From contig BCKL01000013.1 of the NCBI GenBank assembly GCA_001600635.1, positions 290,397 through 354,396 of the forward strand: 64,000 nt of DNA. Direction: 5' to 3'. Numbering within the stretch: position 1 is the first letter of the stretch; every line of letters starts with the position of its first letter. Below the pieces are notes generated by a model, which searched no databases, had not been told where the DNA came from, and saw only the letters and a program-made list of their open reading frames with translations. The translations under genes and the position numbers were made by a program. Of the stretch, positions 1 to 8,936 are shown piece after piece. Origin of the DNA: Leucosporidium creatinivorum. Taxonomy: Eukaryota > Basidiomycota > Microbotryomycetes > Leucosporidiales > Leucosporidiaceae.

Positions 1-355
1 CAAAAGTCCACAAAGGTCAGCGCTGCTCTTCGGCACGGCGCGCAATGGTCCGAATCCTGACCGAAACCAGGCCGTATTGTCTTTCATGCCTTCCACAGTG
101 ATTCTTGGTCTTCCTTTTGACCTGTTTGGGATTGACTAGCTGACAGATGGGAGCTGGCCCGGCGTCCTCTGGTCCAAAGAGAATCATTTGCGCCTCCCAT
201 TCTGCCTGCGCCTCCTGAAGAGCCTTGCACGGTCCGAGGAACTGCGTGGTAACAAGGGGGCCCATCGGAGTGGGTCCACGGTGGCGACAAAAAGCGGTAT
301 CCGGCTGGCTAGCACATCCATCGAAGGTCAGGGAGGTTTCGAGGTAGTGGCACAT
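1..355 (-). CDS. Small Cys/His-containing hypothetical protein, partial
   Basis: Visible exon about 363-62 on the minus strand, with an ATG at 355. A CAG acceptor at 364-366 follows a GCTGAC branch site, so there is probably a 5' UTR intron. At 61-56 a GTCAGG donor is followed by a GCGCTGACC branch-like site near base 15-25, so an intron probably runs off the left edge; without splicing the frame stops at 17 (112 aa). The N-terminus begins MCHYLE and has Cys and His spaced as C-x(12)-C and C-x-H, which resembles the many short MC..H fungal proteins of unknown role, but I cannot name a family. Product and 3' end are unknown. Confidence 0.42.
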
Positions 356-1480
356 CCGACGAACTGGAGACGGGCGTTGAGCGACAGTCAGCGAAGCTAT
401 AGAGAGTCTAATAGTGATAGAAGGGAGGGGACCTACATCAGCGGAAGACGACAGGTATAATCCAAATCGCTTGAAGTCGGTGAGTGGTCGGTGGGAGGGG
501 TGGCGAGAGAGAGAGAGAGCTCGGAGGTTCGGCCGTCAAAAGTCGCTGGTCTCGGAGCCTTTCACGCCGCTCCCGACCTCGTGCTCGAGTACCTAGTGTG
601 TGAGCTCCTGTAGCTCTGATTCTTGCTTGAAAGGGAGCGCATCAGCTGCACCAACAGCTGCACCGGAAGCCGGCGACTCGCGCTCATCTTCTCGACCGAC
701 AAAGGGCAAAGCGCTGTGCAAGGACAGATCTTCAGTGCACAAAAGGCTGGTACAAGCACAAGTGAGCTTCTCTTCCTCCCGCTGAGGATCAAGCTGTACG
801 GTATTGTCCTTCGTCGGTCGCGTGAAACCATCGCCGAGCCATCCCTTTCGGCTCGTCCTGCCAAGCCTTGAGAAGGCGCAGTGCTCTCGAGACGGGCTAC
901 CAAGACTACAGAGCGCTTTATCGGACTGCTGTAGTCGCCTCCTCGACTTTGTAGCGCCGCATCCGAGCACTTCGAGGCCGACCTCACACTCGCCGAGCAA
1001 AGCACCTCACCGAGCAAAGCCTCTCGCACCTCCCGCTACATGAACGGAACGCAAGACAGCGCACTGCTGCTTCGACTTCCTCTTCCTTCTCGCCGCGCCT
1101 CGCAAGGAAAGACCAACTCGCCTTCGCTGCTCTCGCCCTTGACTCTCGGCTCGCTCGACTTCTCTCCCTCAGCCGCGTAAGGATACGAGGAACCTCAACT
1201 AAGGGAATTCCAAGGAGAGCTATAGGGTAGGTAGGTGCTTTAATCAAACGTCCCATCCATCAACCGCCAAAGGCGGCCTTCAAGAACAGGGCGAGTCAAG
1301 AAAAGGGAAGGGGGAAGGGGAGAGAAGGGAGAAGGGAGAGGGGGTACTGCAGAGGTCGAGGGAGCAATTTGATTCGGAGTCGTGTGTACTGGGACAAGTG
1401 TGAAGAGCGCAGAGAACGGGGAGGGGGGGAACTTTGGACGAGACGAGCGAGCATTCTTGGGGGGGGAGACGACGAGAGGC
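356..1480. other. Stretch without a recognised coding gene
   Basis: Open frames of 60-155 codons occur on both strands but none shows a domain, and there are no convincing donor/branch/acceptor sets apart from the 5' intron of the left-edge gene (about 364-436). The part from 1260 to 1480 is purine-rich on the plus strand and probably includes the 3' UTR of the RRM gene. I see nothing else. Confidence 0.5.
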
Positions 1481-1544
1481 CTGTTCGTTCGAGGTCAGCG
1501 AGCGCTCCTTCGTCTCTTCCCGCCTCGAGAGAAGTGAAGCTCAC
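1481..1544 (-). other. Probable 3' UTR intron of the RRM gene
   Basis: Reading the minus strand, a GTGAGC donor at 1544 is followed by a GCTCGCTGACC branch site and a GAACAG acceptor ending at 1481 (64 nt). It lies about 79 nt after the stop codon at 1623. No coding frame of the gene continues through it. Confidence 0.55.
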
Positions 1545-1622
1545 CACTAACTCAATACAGACAAGGAATCAAAACGGGGGACCGGAGAAGGACGAGGGCG
1601 CGGAAACCGAGCGAGGGCAGTT

Positions 1623-4050
1623 TTAGTACTGGCCCTGGCCTCCGTAAGGAGCTCCAGCGCCGTATCCTCCCTGACCGCCCTGCTGGGGCTGTCCTCCGTA
1701 GCCTCCAGCCTGGGGGGCTCCTCCGTAGCCGCCGGCCTGCTGTCCTCCGTAGGCGCCCTGCTGTCCTCCGTAGCCCTGGTCCTGGCCTCCGTCTGTAGGT
1801 GAGGAGATGGGGAAGGAGTCAGCGAGTGGTCAAGTCGAGGCGAGGGGGGGCTCGACGCCAAGAAGAGAGGAAGGAGAAGCGACTCACAGCCACCCTGGCC
1901 ACCCTGCTGTCCACCGTATCCTCCTCCGTATCCGCCCTGTCCTCCTCCGTCTGTAGTAGAGTCAAAGCGAGAGAGAGAGAGTCAGCGACCGTCGTCAAAC
2001 CGATGTGGGGTGAGCTGTGAAGGCTCGGCGAGAAGGGAGGAGACGTGAAGAGCGGCGACGGAAAGGCGAAAGGAGAAGGGAGAAAAGGAGAAACGAAACG
2101 CACAGCCACCCTGTCCACCGTATCCCCCCTGTCCTCCTCCGTATCCTCCTCCGTCTGTTTGCAAACGAAGAGAAAGGACGAGTCGCTCAAGTCAGTTCAG
2201 CCGTTCTCGGTCGAGGCGAGTCGTTCAGGAAGAGCCCTATAGCACGAGAAAAGGAAAGGGAGGGGGGGTCACTCACATCCTCCACCGTCTGCTCGAGCAA
2301 ACGACGGTGAGAGGACGATATCGAGCGAGGCGAGGGGGATCAAAAGGGAAAGGAAGAGACGAGGAAAGGGTCAGATCCACCGGTGTTGGAACGCTTAACA
2401 AAGAGGGGAGGGGGCGAATAGGGCTAGATAGTAGCCGCTGTAGCCGCGATATCTGCTCGAAGACCGAGCTCGCGCGCGCGCCGAGAAGAGAAAAGAGAGA
2501 AAGGTTGAACGTACATCCTCCTCCTCCGTATCCTCCTCCTCCTCCGCCACCGGTGCGCTGGTTGGCGATGTTGACGCGGACGCGACGGCCGTCTGTGAGT
2601 GGTAACGAGTGGGGAGGAGGGAGAGTGAGAGGGTTAGCGAGCGTTCGACCTAGGCGGCGAGACGAGGGAGGAGGGCAAAGACTCACCCTAATAGCGAGCA
2701 AGACCCAACGTAGACAAGGCAAAGCGAGGTAGCAATGTCACCGAGTTACCGAGGCGAGAGCGTTCACGAGTGCAGAGTCGAGTCGATTCGTTCAACGAAG
2801 CCAAAGATAGCCGCACGGGACACGTTGAGGGAGAACATGCGAGAGAAGGGAAAGAGAATGGGATAACCGAGAGTCAGGAATCACACGCGCGAATCATACC
2901 CCGTTGGGGTTTGGGTTGGTAGGTGGGGGGCGAGGCGAGGTCGTCGAGGCGAGTCGCCGAAGAAGGGGGCGGTGGGGAGGGAAGAGATCCAAACCCGAGT
3001 CTCGTTGAGCTAGCACCACAGCTGTCAATCTCGACGAGACGGCCAGCTGCAGCGCCCTTCCTCCTCTTTCCTTCCTCGCTCGGCTCGATACGGCGGAGGA
3101 TCAGCCCTCTCCTCGGGCGCTCTGCTCTGCACCTCCGCTCCACCCGACGTCCTCGACGCTCCGACTCGCCCGAGAATGCAGAAGACGAGAGACTGGAAAA
3201 GAGAAACGCACGAGCTCCTGGTCGTTCATAGCCTGGATGGCGGCGTCAGCCTCGGCCTGCTGGGAGAAGGTGACGAAGCCGAAGCCACGCGAGCGGCCGG
3301 TTCCGGGCTCGCTGTATCATGTCAAATGGTGAGGAAGGAAGAGAGGGGAAGGTCAGCTCCTACGTCCTACAGCGTCGAACTGGCCTCGAGGGGCCGCCCA
3401 AGAGGAAAACGCACGTCATGACGATGCAGTCGATGACCTGGCCGAACTGGGAGAAGGCATCGCGGAGCGAGTCGTTGTTGGTTCCCCTGTAGTATCAGAG
3501 ATGCGAGTCAGCTCGCTGTAGCCTCCGAAAGCAAGACCCAACCCTCGGAGGAAAACAAGGTTGACGCCTTCTCGACCTCGCAAAGGCGCGTGACGAGGAG
3601 GGTCCTTCCCTTGCTCGCCTCTGAGGCTGTAGGAAAACAGAGGACTCACCAGGAGAGGTTTCCGCTGTAGTCGAGTAGATCAAGATGAGATCAGGCTGGT
3701 CAGCAAGCGCTGGGAAGGGGTGAACGAGTCGCCTCGAAGCAACGCAACGACTCTGCGCAACGTGCTGGTCGGAGACTCTGGCGGTCGAACGAGAGCAAAG
3801 GGAGCTCACCAGTCTGTGGGAATAAAGAGATACAGAGTCAGTTCTCCTGTTCCGTCCAGCGGTGCACCTGTAGAGCAGCCAGCAGCCCTGGTTGATCGCA
3901 GAGGAGATGGAACCCTCTCGTCGCTTTGCCCAGGGTTGCTCCTGCTCCTATAGTGGGAGACGATAGACCTACAGATCTTGGCAGCCCTGTTGTACAAATG
4001 CGAGACATCAGTATGTACCTCGTCAGACCCAGCAGGAGCCAAACTGACAT
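1623..4050 (-). CDS. Glycine-rich RNA-binding protein, one RRM plus YGG-rich tail
   Basis: Predicted 193 aa from 12 coding exons: 4050-4049, 3986-3973, 3813-3810, 3664-3650, 3486-3415, 3311-3212, 2687, 2592-2515, 2288-2277, 2154-2104, 1950-about 1888 and 1792-1623. All joins use GT-AG and keep phase. Residues about 4-80 form an RRM with RNP2 KIYCGNLSW and RNP1 [10 protein letters not shown], followed by [10 protein letters not shown]. The remaining ~100 residues are Gly/Tyr/Gln repeats (YGGQ, YGGG). Such proteins bind RNA in nucleus and cytoplasm and act in RNA processing, stress response and often in control of their own splicing (family knowledge). The start is chosen because joining AT to GGCTGCC gives MAAKIYCGN, placing the start just before the RRM as is usual. 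Two microexons, a split start codon and a 3' UTR intron are listed separately. The family call is firm; the 1-nt exon is an inference. Confidence 0.88.
2687..2687 (-). other. Candidate 1-nucleotide microexon (G)
   Basis: The RRM exon 3311-3212 ends in GAG CTC; the next clear exon at 2592 begins ACGGCCGTCGC. One extra G is needed to give E-L-D-G-R-R, the usual RRM sequence. At 2687 a single G sits between an acceptor (CTATTAG) and a consensus donor (GTGAGT). The intron after it (2686-2593) has a CGCTAACCC branch site and a CACAG acceptor. The three bases before the G read TAG in frame, so the exon cannot be longer in that frame. Confidence 0.6.
3810..3813 (-). other. 4-nucleotide microexon (ACTG)
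   Basis: On the minus strand the order is CCACAG, ACTG, GTGAGC. Joining ATC-T (exon ending 3973), AC-TG (this exon) and C-GGA (exon starting 3664) gives K-I-Y-C-G-N-L-S, the RNP2 motif. Skipping it shifts the frame and destroys the RRM. Confidence 0.75.
3987..4048 (-). other. Intron inside the start codon of the RRM gene (AT|G)
   Basis: AT at 4050-4049 is followed by a GTCAGT donor, TCTGACG and ACTGATG branch-like sites and an ACAACAG acceptor; the next exon begins GGCTGCC. The join creates ATG GCT GCC AAG. No other in-frame ATG was found in a position that keeps the RRM frame. Confidence 0.6.
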
Positions 4051-4743
4051 TATTTGTGAAGTTGAAGAGAAGTGGGTGAGGGAGAGGAGCGAGGCTGCAT
4101 CGCTGGATCGAAGGGGTGGATTGAGAGGGCGATTCTTTTCGCTTGTAAAGAGGTAGGAAGACTCGGTAGAGCTTTCTGAGACTAGTAGATTACACTTGAC
4201 CTTACCAGCTCTTCTGAGAGACGTTGAGGAGCCTGCAGAAGCAGTCGCCGATCGAGCAGGTGCTCTCCCGAGAGCTGACGTGCAGATGTGGGCCATTCTG
4301 ACGGTCTGATGGGCAACATCTCTCGCGCTTCTCATCTCTGTAACCCTAGAGAGAAGCTCTCGCCCCGACAACCGAGACCAGAGCCCGCATCAGCGGCCAA
4401 GCTGCTCTCGCGACCGTCGCCGAAGCGCGAGGGATTCGTAGGGTCTGGGGAGGTGAACGACGATGCGATTGTTGCTCCTGCTATCTCTCGTGTCTCTAAT
4501 ATGCTCTTTTGAGATCTGGTGGGAGAGGCGGGTGAGCAGGCGCAGTGAGAGAGCCGAGAGGAGAGGCGAACGAACCTAATGCATGAGCCTGCTCCCATGG
4601 CTTTCGACGATGTACAACAGCGAAGGTCATCGGGGCCCCCACAAACTTACTCTGCTTCTCCCTGTAGCGAGGACGAAGTCAGCTCACAGCTCTGCTCCGA
4701 AGCAGCTCTCCCCTCAACTCACCTTGCGCCGAACCCTCCCTTC
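4051..4743. other. Promoter/5' UTR region of the RRM gene
   Basis: No coding frame recognised. On the minus strand a good intron (GTGAGT donor at 4726, GAGCTGACTTC branch, CTACAG acceptor at 4668) lies just after the stop of the flavin-reductase gene; it may be a 3' UTR intron of that gene. The rest probably holds the RRM gene's promoter and leader. Confidence 0.4.
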
Positions 4744-5439
4744 TTACGGCTTACCCTCCTCCCCTTGACCGCCTCCCACAGCCCGATACTCCTGATCCCA
4801 ATACACCAAGCTCCCCTCCCCTTCCTCGCTCGGTCCCAACTCGACTCCCTCTACCCTCGCAATGAACAGTTTCGATCTCGGTCCCTCCTGATCCACCTCT
4901 TTCGCTTCTACTGCAGTCATCCCCAGCGTCGAGAGGGGGAGGGAATGGACGATATTGCATTGAAGTGTGCCGAGTGATTTAGCGTGTAGGTTGTCGAACA
5001 ACTTTGGTGAGAATGGATCCTCCGAGTCGGCGCCCGGAGTTGGAGTCGAAGGTGGTGGAGAGGGAGTAGCGGGTAGAGGTAATGGTGGTTGCCGTGCGAA
5101 TGCTCTTGCTATTGATTCTTGATTGGCAGCGAGGAGGTGGATCGAGAGAGGTGCAGAAGGTGATGAGAGGTGAGTTGCCAGTCGAGAGGGGAGTCGCAGG
5201 GAGAAGGCTACGAGGGGTGGAGAGAGCGAGATGGACGAGAGGGAGGATAAAGTGGCGCCATGATTCGGTGGTTGCTGCTGCTGTAGCCTTGTAGCTCCTC
5301 CTGATGCTGTTGTAGCCGAGTCCAAATGGCAAGAGATGACGGCTACGGGTTGAGCTACTCGACGCATCAATTGTCGTAATAGAGTAGCTGTAGCTTCATT
5401 GGCTTTGGTAGAGAGCTGTCGTCCTACAGAAGCGACCAT
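4744..5439 (-). CDS. Flavin-reductase-like (FMN-binding) domain protein
   Basis: Intronless frame of 231 aa from the ATG at 5439. A longer frame starts at 5574 but would run into the divergent gene's first exon, and its extra 45 residues look unstructured, so I chose the internal ATG. Residues about 22-40 (LRQLMRRVAQPVAVIS) match the start of flavin-reductase domains; later blocks include SSISLSPPLVAFSLR, TLQCNIVHSLPLSTLGM, SKLFIARVE and LVYWDQEYR, all in the order expected for the family (PF01613-type). Such proteins bind FMN/FAD and reduce it with NAD(P)H or act as small FMN-binding oxidoreductases; the partner here is unknown. The first 20 residues are Ser/Thr/Arg-rich and could be a mitochondrial presequence, which is only a guess. 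A Pro-rich insert sits near residues 135-160. Confidence 0.8.
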   Translation of the reverse strand: MVASVGRQLSTKANEATATLLRQLMRRVAQPVAVISCHLDSATTASGGATRLQQQQPPNHGATLSSLSSISLSPPLVAFSLRLPSRLATHLSSPSAPLSIHLLAANQESIARAFARQPPLPLPATPSPPPSTPTPGADSEDPFSPKLFDNLHAKSLGTLQCNIVHSLPLSTLGMTAVEAKEVDQEGPRSKLFIARVEGVELGPSEEGEGSLVYWDQEYRAVGGGQGEEGKP

Positions 5440-5548
5440 GGAATCGGGTTTGAAACGCAGCAGTGAACGAGTCGAAGCACAACCCGCGTCTCTCCCTCTC
5501 TCCGCTCCTTCCCTCCCGCTTCTCGACTCGACTCGACTCTGCTCCGAG
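5440..5548. promoter_or_regulatory. 109-bp shared promoter
   Basis: This is the whole space between the start codons of the divergent flavin-reductase (5439, -) and BBC1-like (5549, +) genes, so promoters must overlap each other or lie in leader sequence. No TATA box seen. Confidence 0.5.
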
Positions 5549-7682
5549 ATGAACTTTGCCGCACTCAAAGCCAAAGCTGTAAGGAGCTCTGCCCTTCTAC
5601 CCTCCTACACCCCAACTAAAGCTCTCGTCCCCACAGGCCGAAACAGCTAAAGACGCCCGCTCCCGCGCCTCCGCCCCTCCCCGTACAACAGCCAAATATC
5701 AACCCGTCCGGCCCGAAGATGTAGCCAACCAACCCTCTCTCACCCCTTCCGAACGATTCGCCCAATCCACGGTTCTACAGCACCAGCAGGCGATTCACAG
5801 GCCGCCCCCGCCGCCCATTCGTTCCAGGTCGAGCAATGGGGCTGAGTCGGAGGGGAAACCTACACTTCCTGCGAGGAGCTATGGCGCTGCTGCTCCCCCT
5901 GCTCTGCCGAGCAGAACAGCTTCCTACGCTTCCTCCTCCTCGGCCACGAGCGCAGGCGGCGGTGCACCTCCCGCTCCTCCCGCTCCTCCTCAATCCACCC
6001 GATCCACCCCAGCCCCTCCCTACCAGCATGCAGTAGCACACGATCTGCCGAAACCTGCGCCCCCTCCGAGGACTCTCAGTCCGCCGACCCATGCGCCTTC
6101 GCCGCCGCCAAGACAGGCGAGCTCGGGAAGGGAGGGCCGAGCCACCGCTGCTGCTGGAGGAGGAGGAAGGACAGAGTTCAAAAAGTTCTCAGAGTATGAT
6201 CAGCAGGATAGGGAGGTCATGTTTGCTATGCTCGACTCGGTGGGTCCTGTTCTCGCTCTTCCCTTCCCTCGGCGCTGGAGTCGGAGCTGACCTCTCGCCG
6301 CCGACGCAGTTCTTCGAAGCTCGACTCAAAGGAGACACCTCGAGACCCATGCCTCAAGGCTTCGTCGCTGTAGGATCAACACCTCGAGTCGTTGCTCCCG
6401 TGCCCAAGATGGGAGCGAGCCACGCGCCGAGTCCGAGCCCAAGTGTCGACGTTGTACGTCGAGGCTTCGCTTCTTCCACTCCTCTCTACCGCACGCTAAC
6501 CTCGCCCTTCTCGAACAGGCTCCCCCACCAATCGCTCTCTCCACGCGCCCCTCCCTGCGCTCCAACCCCTCCTCCTCCGCCTCCTCCTCTTCAACGCCCT
6601 CCTACCCGCCCCCCTCCGCCCACTCCTCCTCCGCCCTCACCCTCTCGCACTACCTCCTCTCCACCCCCTTCCCCTCACCACCCTTCTACTCCCTCCCCTC
6701 CGTCCCCCTCCCTCCCCCAATCGCCTCCCGCTCGGACATCCGTTACTCGGGGTCGTGGACGCAGACTGGCTCTCAAAAAGCAGTGATTGGGTTCGTCTTG
6801 TTTGGAGATGCCAGTTGTTGTTGGTGGAGGATGAGTTGGGACGTCTCCCGCCCTCCTGGAGGGTCGAACGAGAAGAGGGAGGTGAGATACTCTGCTATCC
6901 CTTCGGCCTGGGACGGGGAGCGGCTATACGCTGCTAGCGAGAGGTACGGTCCAGGGATCGTCGCCTTCGGACAGCGAGCGGTGGCGGGTGGAAGACCTAT
7001 AGCCCGGGGGGAGTGCTGGGACCTTGCTGCCGAGGCGCTCACTTCTGTTGGCGCTCAGCTACCGGAGAAGGAGGAGCCGTTCCCGAGTATTGGGAGGACC
7101 CATGGGCATTGGATCTATTACTGTCGGGCTACGGGAGATGGGGGAGCAAAGGGGACGTGGAGGGGAGGAGATGTGTATGTCAGGCCGGGGGATGTGGTCG
7201 AATGGAGGAAGGTTAGGATTAGAGAGGTCGGGATGGCACAAGGGAGCTACAGTACGCTGGGAGATCCGGATGTGAGTGATTGCTCTGTCTCTTCTCTTCT
7301 CTTCCGCTCTCCTTCGCCGACCCTCGGCGCCTTCATTGCTCGGCCTGGCGAACGCTGACCCCCCCCCCTCCTTCCATCCCCTCCAACCCACGCACAGCAC
7401 ACCGCCCTCATCCTCTCCGCCTCCCCACCCACCACCCTCCCCTCCCTCTCCCCCTCAACCCTACTAGACACCTCCTACCCCCTCTCCTCCCTCCACTCCC
7501 TCACCGTCGCCGAACAATCCCCGGGCCAACCCCCGCGCGAAAGGACCTACGATCTCACTACCATGACGGAGGCAGAGGTGTGGATTTATAGGCCCGTGGG
7601 GTTGAGAGAGTATGTTGGGACGGGGGTGGAGGCGGTTTGGCCCCCGCCGAAGGGAGTGGCGAGGGAGGTGGGGAGTGCTTGA
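5549..7682 (+). CDS. BBC1: BBC1/MTI1-like actin cytoskeleton protein (C-terminal BBC1 domain)
   Basis: Five exons, 5549-5578, 5637-6239, 6310-6450, 6519-7271 and 7398-7682, all phase 0, give 603 aa. Residues about 11-330 are Pro/Ser/Ala-rich and disordered, with poly-Pro runs that could bind SH3 domains. A segment FKKFSEYDQQDREVMFAMLD precedes the second intron. The C-terminal ~270 residues form the conserved domain seen at the end of fungal Bbc1: SWTQTGSQKAVIGFVLFG, then RGECWDLAAEALTSVGAQL, GHWIYYCRATG and, in the last exon, HTALILSASPP and EAEVWIYRPVGLREYVG. Bbc1 works at cortical actin patches and restrains Las17/myosin-I-driven actin assembly during endocytosis. No SH3 domain is visible at the N-terminus, where yeast Bbc1 has one; it may be absent or in an unrecognised upstream exon. 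Symbol assigned by similarity recalled from the family. Confidence 0.75.
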
Positions 7683-7754
7683 GTAGAGGTGTGACGTAGA
7701 GCTGGACATGCACACTAATCATGTGAGCGCAAGTGCGACGGGCGAGGGAGAAAG

Positions 7755-8024
7755 AGCTTGAGCTTCTGCGGCGCGCCTGGCCGACGTCGACGAGCCAAGC
7801 GTCAAAGATGAGGCCGGCTGCCTTACTTGGGCGTGTCGTGCTTCGTCTTGAGGGCGCGGAAGAGGGCCTTCTCGGCTCCAAGGATCTGAACGGTCGAAGC
7901 CGGGTGCTTGGCTAAGCTGAGGAGAGATCCAGCGTCGGCAATAAGGTGGGCGCCGACGAGGGCGGTGAGGTTGGGCGCGATGGCGGCCATGCGGTTGCGG
8001 AGGTAGTCTCGAAGCTCGGTGCGG
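7755..8024 (-). pseudogene. Partial duplicate of NOP58 (coiled-coil/NOP-domain part)
   Basis: About 270 bp matching 9648-9905 of the intact NOP58 gene in the same orientation, roughly 90 percent identical by eye. It still encodes [16 protein letters not shown] and [20 protein letters not shown], but four residues of the conserved GELVGARL motif are missing and the frame ends right after KHDTP. It has no start and none of the other exons. It abuts the inverted Hsp70-like fragment at about 8024-8028 through a GGTGCGG-like overlap. I treat it as a broken gene fragment created by DNA-level duplication. Confidence 0.85.
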
Positions 8025-8027
8025 AAA

Positions 8028-8600
8028 CTTGCGTACGGTGGATGGTGCACGGATCCGGCCAGTGAGTTCAGCGCCCGGGACTCAGGCTTGAGGAGCGGAG
8101 AGCGACCGAGCCTGCGCCGAACTCTCACTGATGCTCTCTCCCACCTTCCGCTGCAACAGACAAGCTCCTCCCCGGCTTTGCCGAAGCGGTGACTATCACC
8201 GGCGACCTCACGGCTCTGGCAGCCATCACGCCCATCAAGAAGGGCCCAGGAGGGGAGAAGTATTGCCGCGAGCTGCACGTCGGGCTGTGCTTCTCGCTGT
8301 TCTGAGTAGGCTTGAAGGCCAACGTTAAGTTCACTTCCAGAGACTTTCAACTCGGCGTCTTCTTCGTATGTCCACTCTCTCGCCCTCCTCGCCGCTTCGG
8401 AGCTCGCTCGGCGTTCGCTAACCTGTCTCTCGCTCCCGCTCACAGGGCGGCACCTCGCTCAAAGCCTGCGTCATGTACGAGGACGAGAAGCTGACGCTCC
8501 CTCCCTTGCCCTTTCCATAAAATGGGGGGGTGACGTCCCCTTCCATCGCGCAGGGCAATGAGGTCTGCGGTCCCGCTTCGGTGATGCCCTCATCGGTGGT
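8028..8600 (+). pseudogene. Partial inverted duplicate of the Hsp70-like gene 3' end
   Basis: The plus strand here matches the minus strand of 15085-14497, covering the end of the exon coding CTDPA, the following four exons and their introns. Exon pieces [19 protein letters not shown] and GPASVMPSS remain recognisable. The donor after the YREL-coding exon has changed from GTGAGT to GCACGT, there is a small insertion in that exon, and the splice donor after the EDEK-coding exon is lost. Retained introns show that this is a genomic, not a retroposed, copy. No functional product is expected. Confidence 0.85.
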
Positions 8601-8936
8601 CTGAGCGAGGAGATCAGTCGTAGAAGGGGTGTACGATTTCAGCCGCTATCACTATGTCTTGTTTATGTATCAGTCATTCCGTTCGCGGCTCTCGCGCCGA
8701 GAGAGGAAGAAGGGAGAAGCGCTCGGCGAGCTTTCGGGCTCTCGTTCATCTCCCGCTCGCCCTGTAGCAAAGCCGCCTACTCTCTGACGACCGAGAAGGG
8801 AAGGTGAAAAATCAATCCTAGCAATACAAATCTCGAACAGAGGCGAGGCTCAGAGGAGCAAGATAACAGAGGGGGAAGGGGAGCTATAGCAGGGGCGTGA
8901 AAGAGCGAGGTAGGGGGGTAGGAAGAGGGGGCAGGA
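8601..8936. other. Gene-free spacer, 3' flank of NOP58
   Basis: No coding frame or repeat recognised. The last ~150 bases probably contain the NOP58 3' UTR. Confidence 0.5.

Noticed and set aside
562-1256. Overlapping open frames of 60-155 codons on both strands
   Set aside because: No domain, no splice signals of the type used by neighbours, and composition as expected of GC-rich non-coding DNA.
1640-2580. Tandem CCTCCGTA-like repeats that look like a minisatellite
   Set aside because: They are the Gly/Tyr codons of the RRM protein's tail, read on the other strand, and are interrupted by proper introns.
3206-3212. Alternative donor giving E-L-V-H-G-R-R, which would avoid the 1-nt exon
   Set aside because: Possible, but it needs a weaker GTTTCT donor, changes a conserved Asp and leaves the strong GTGAGT donor at 2686 without an exon. 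Kept as the main rival.
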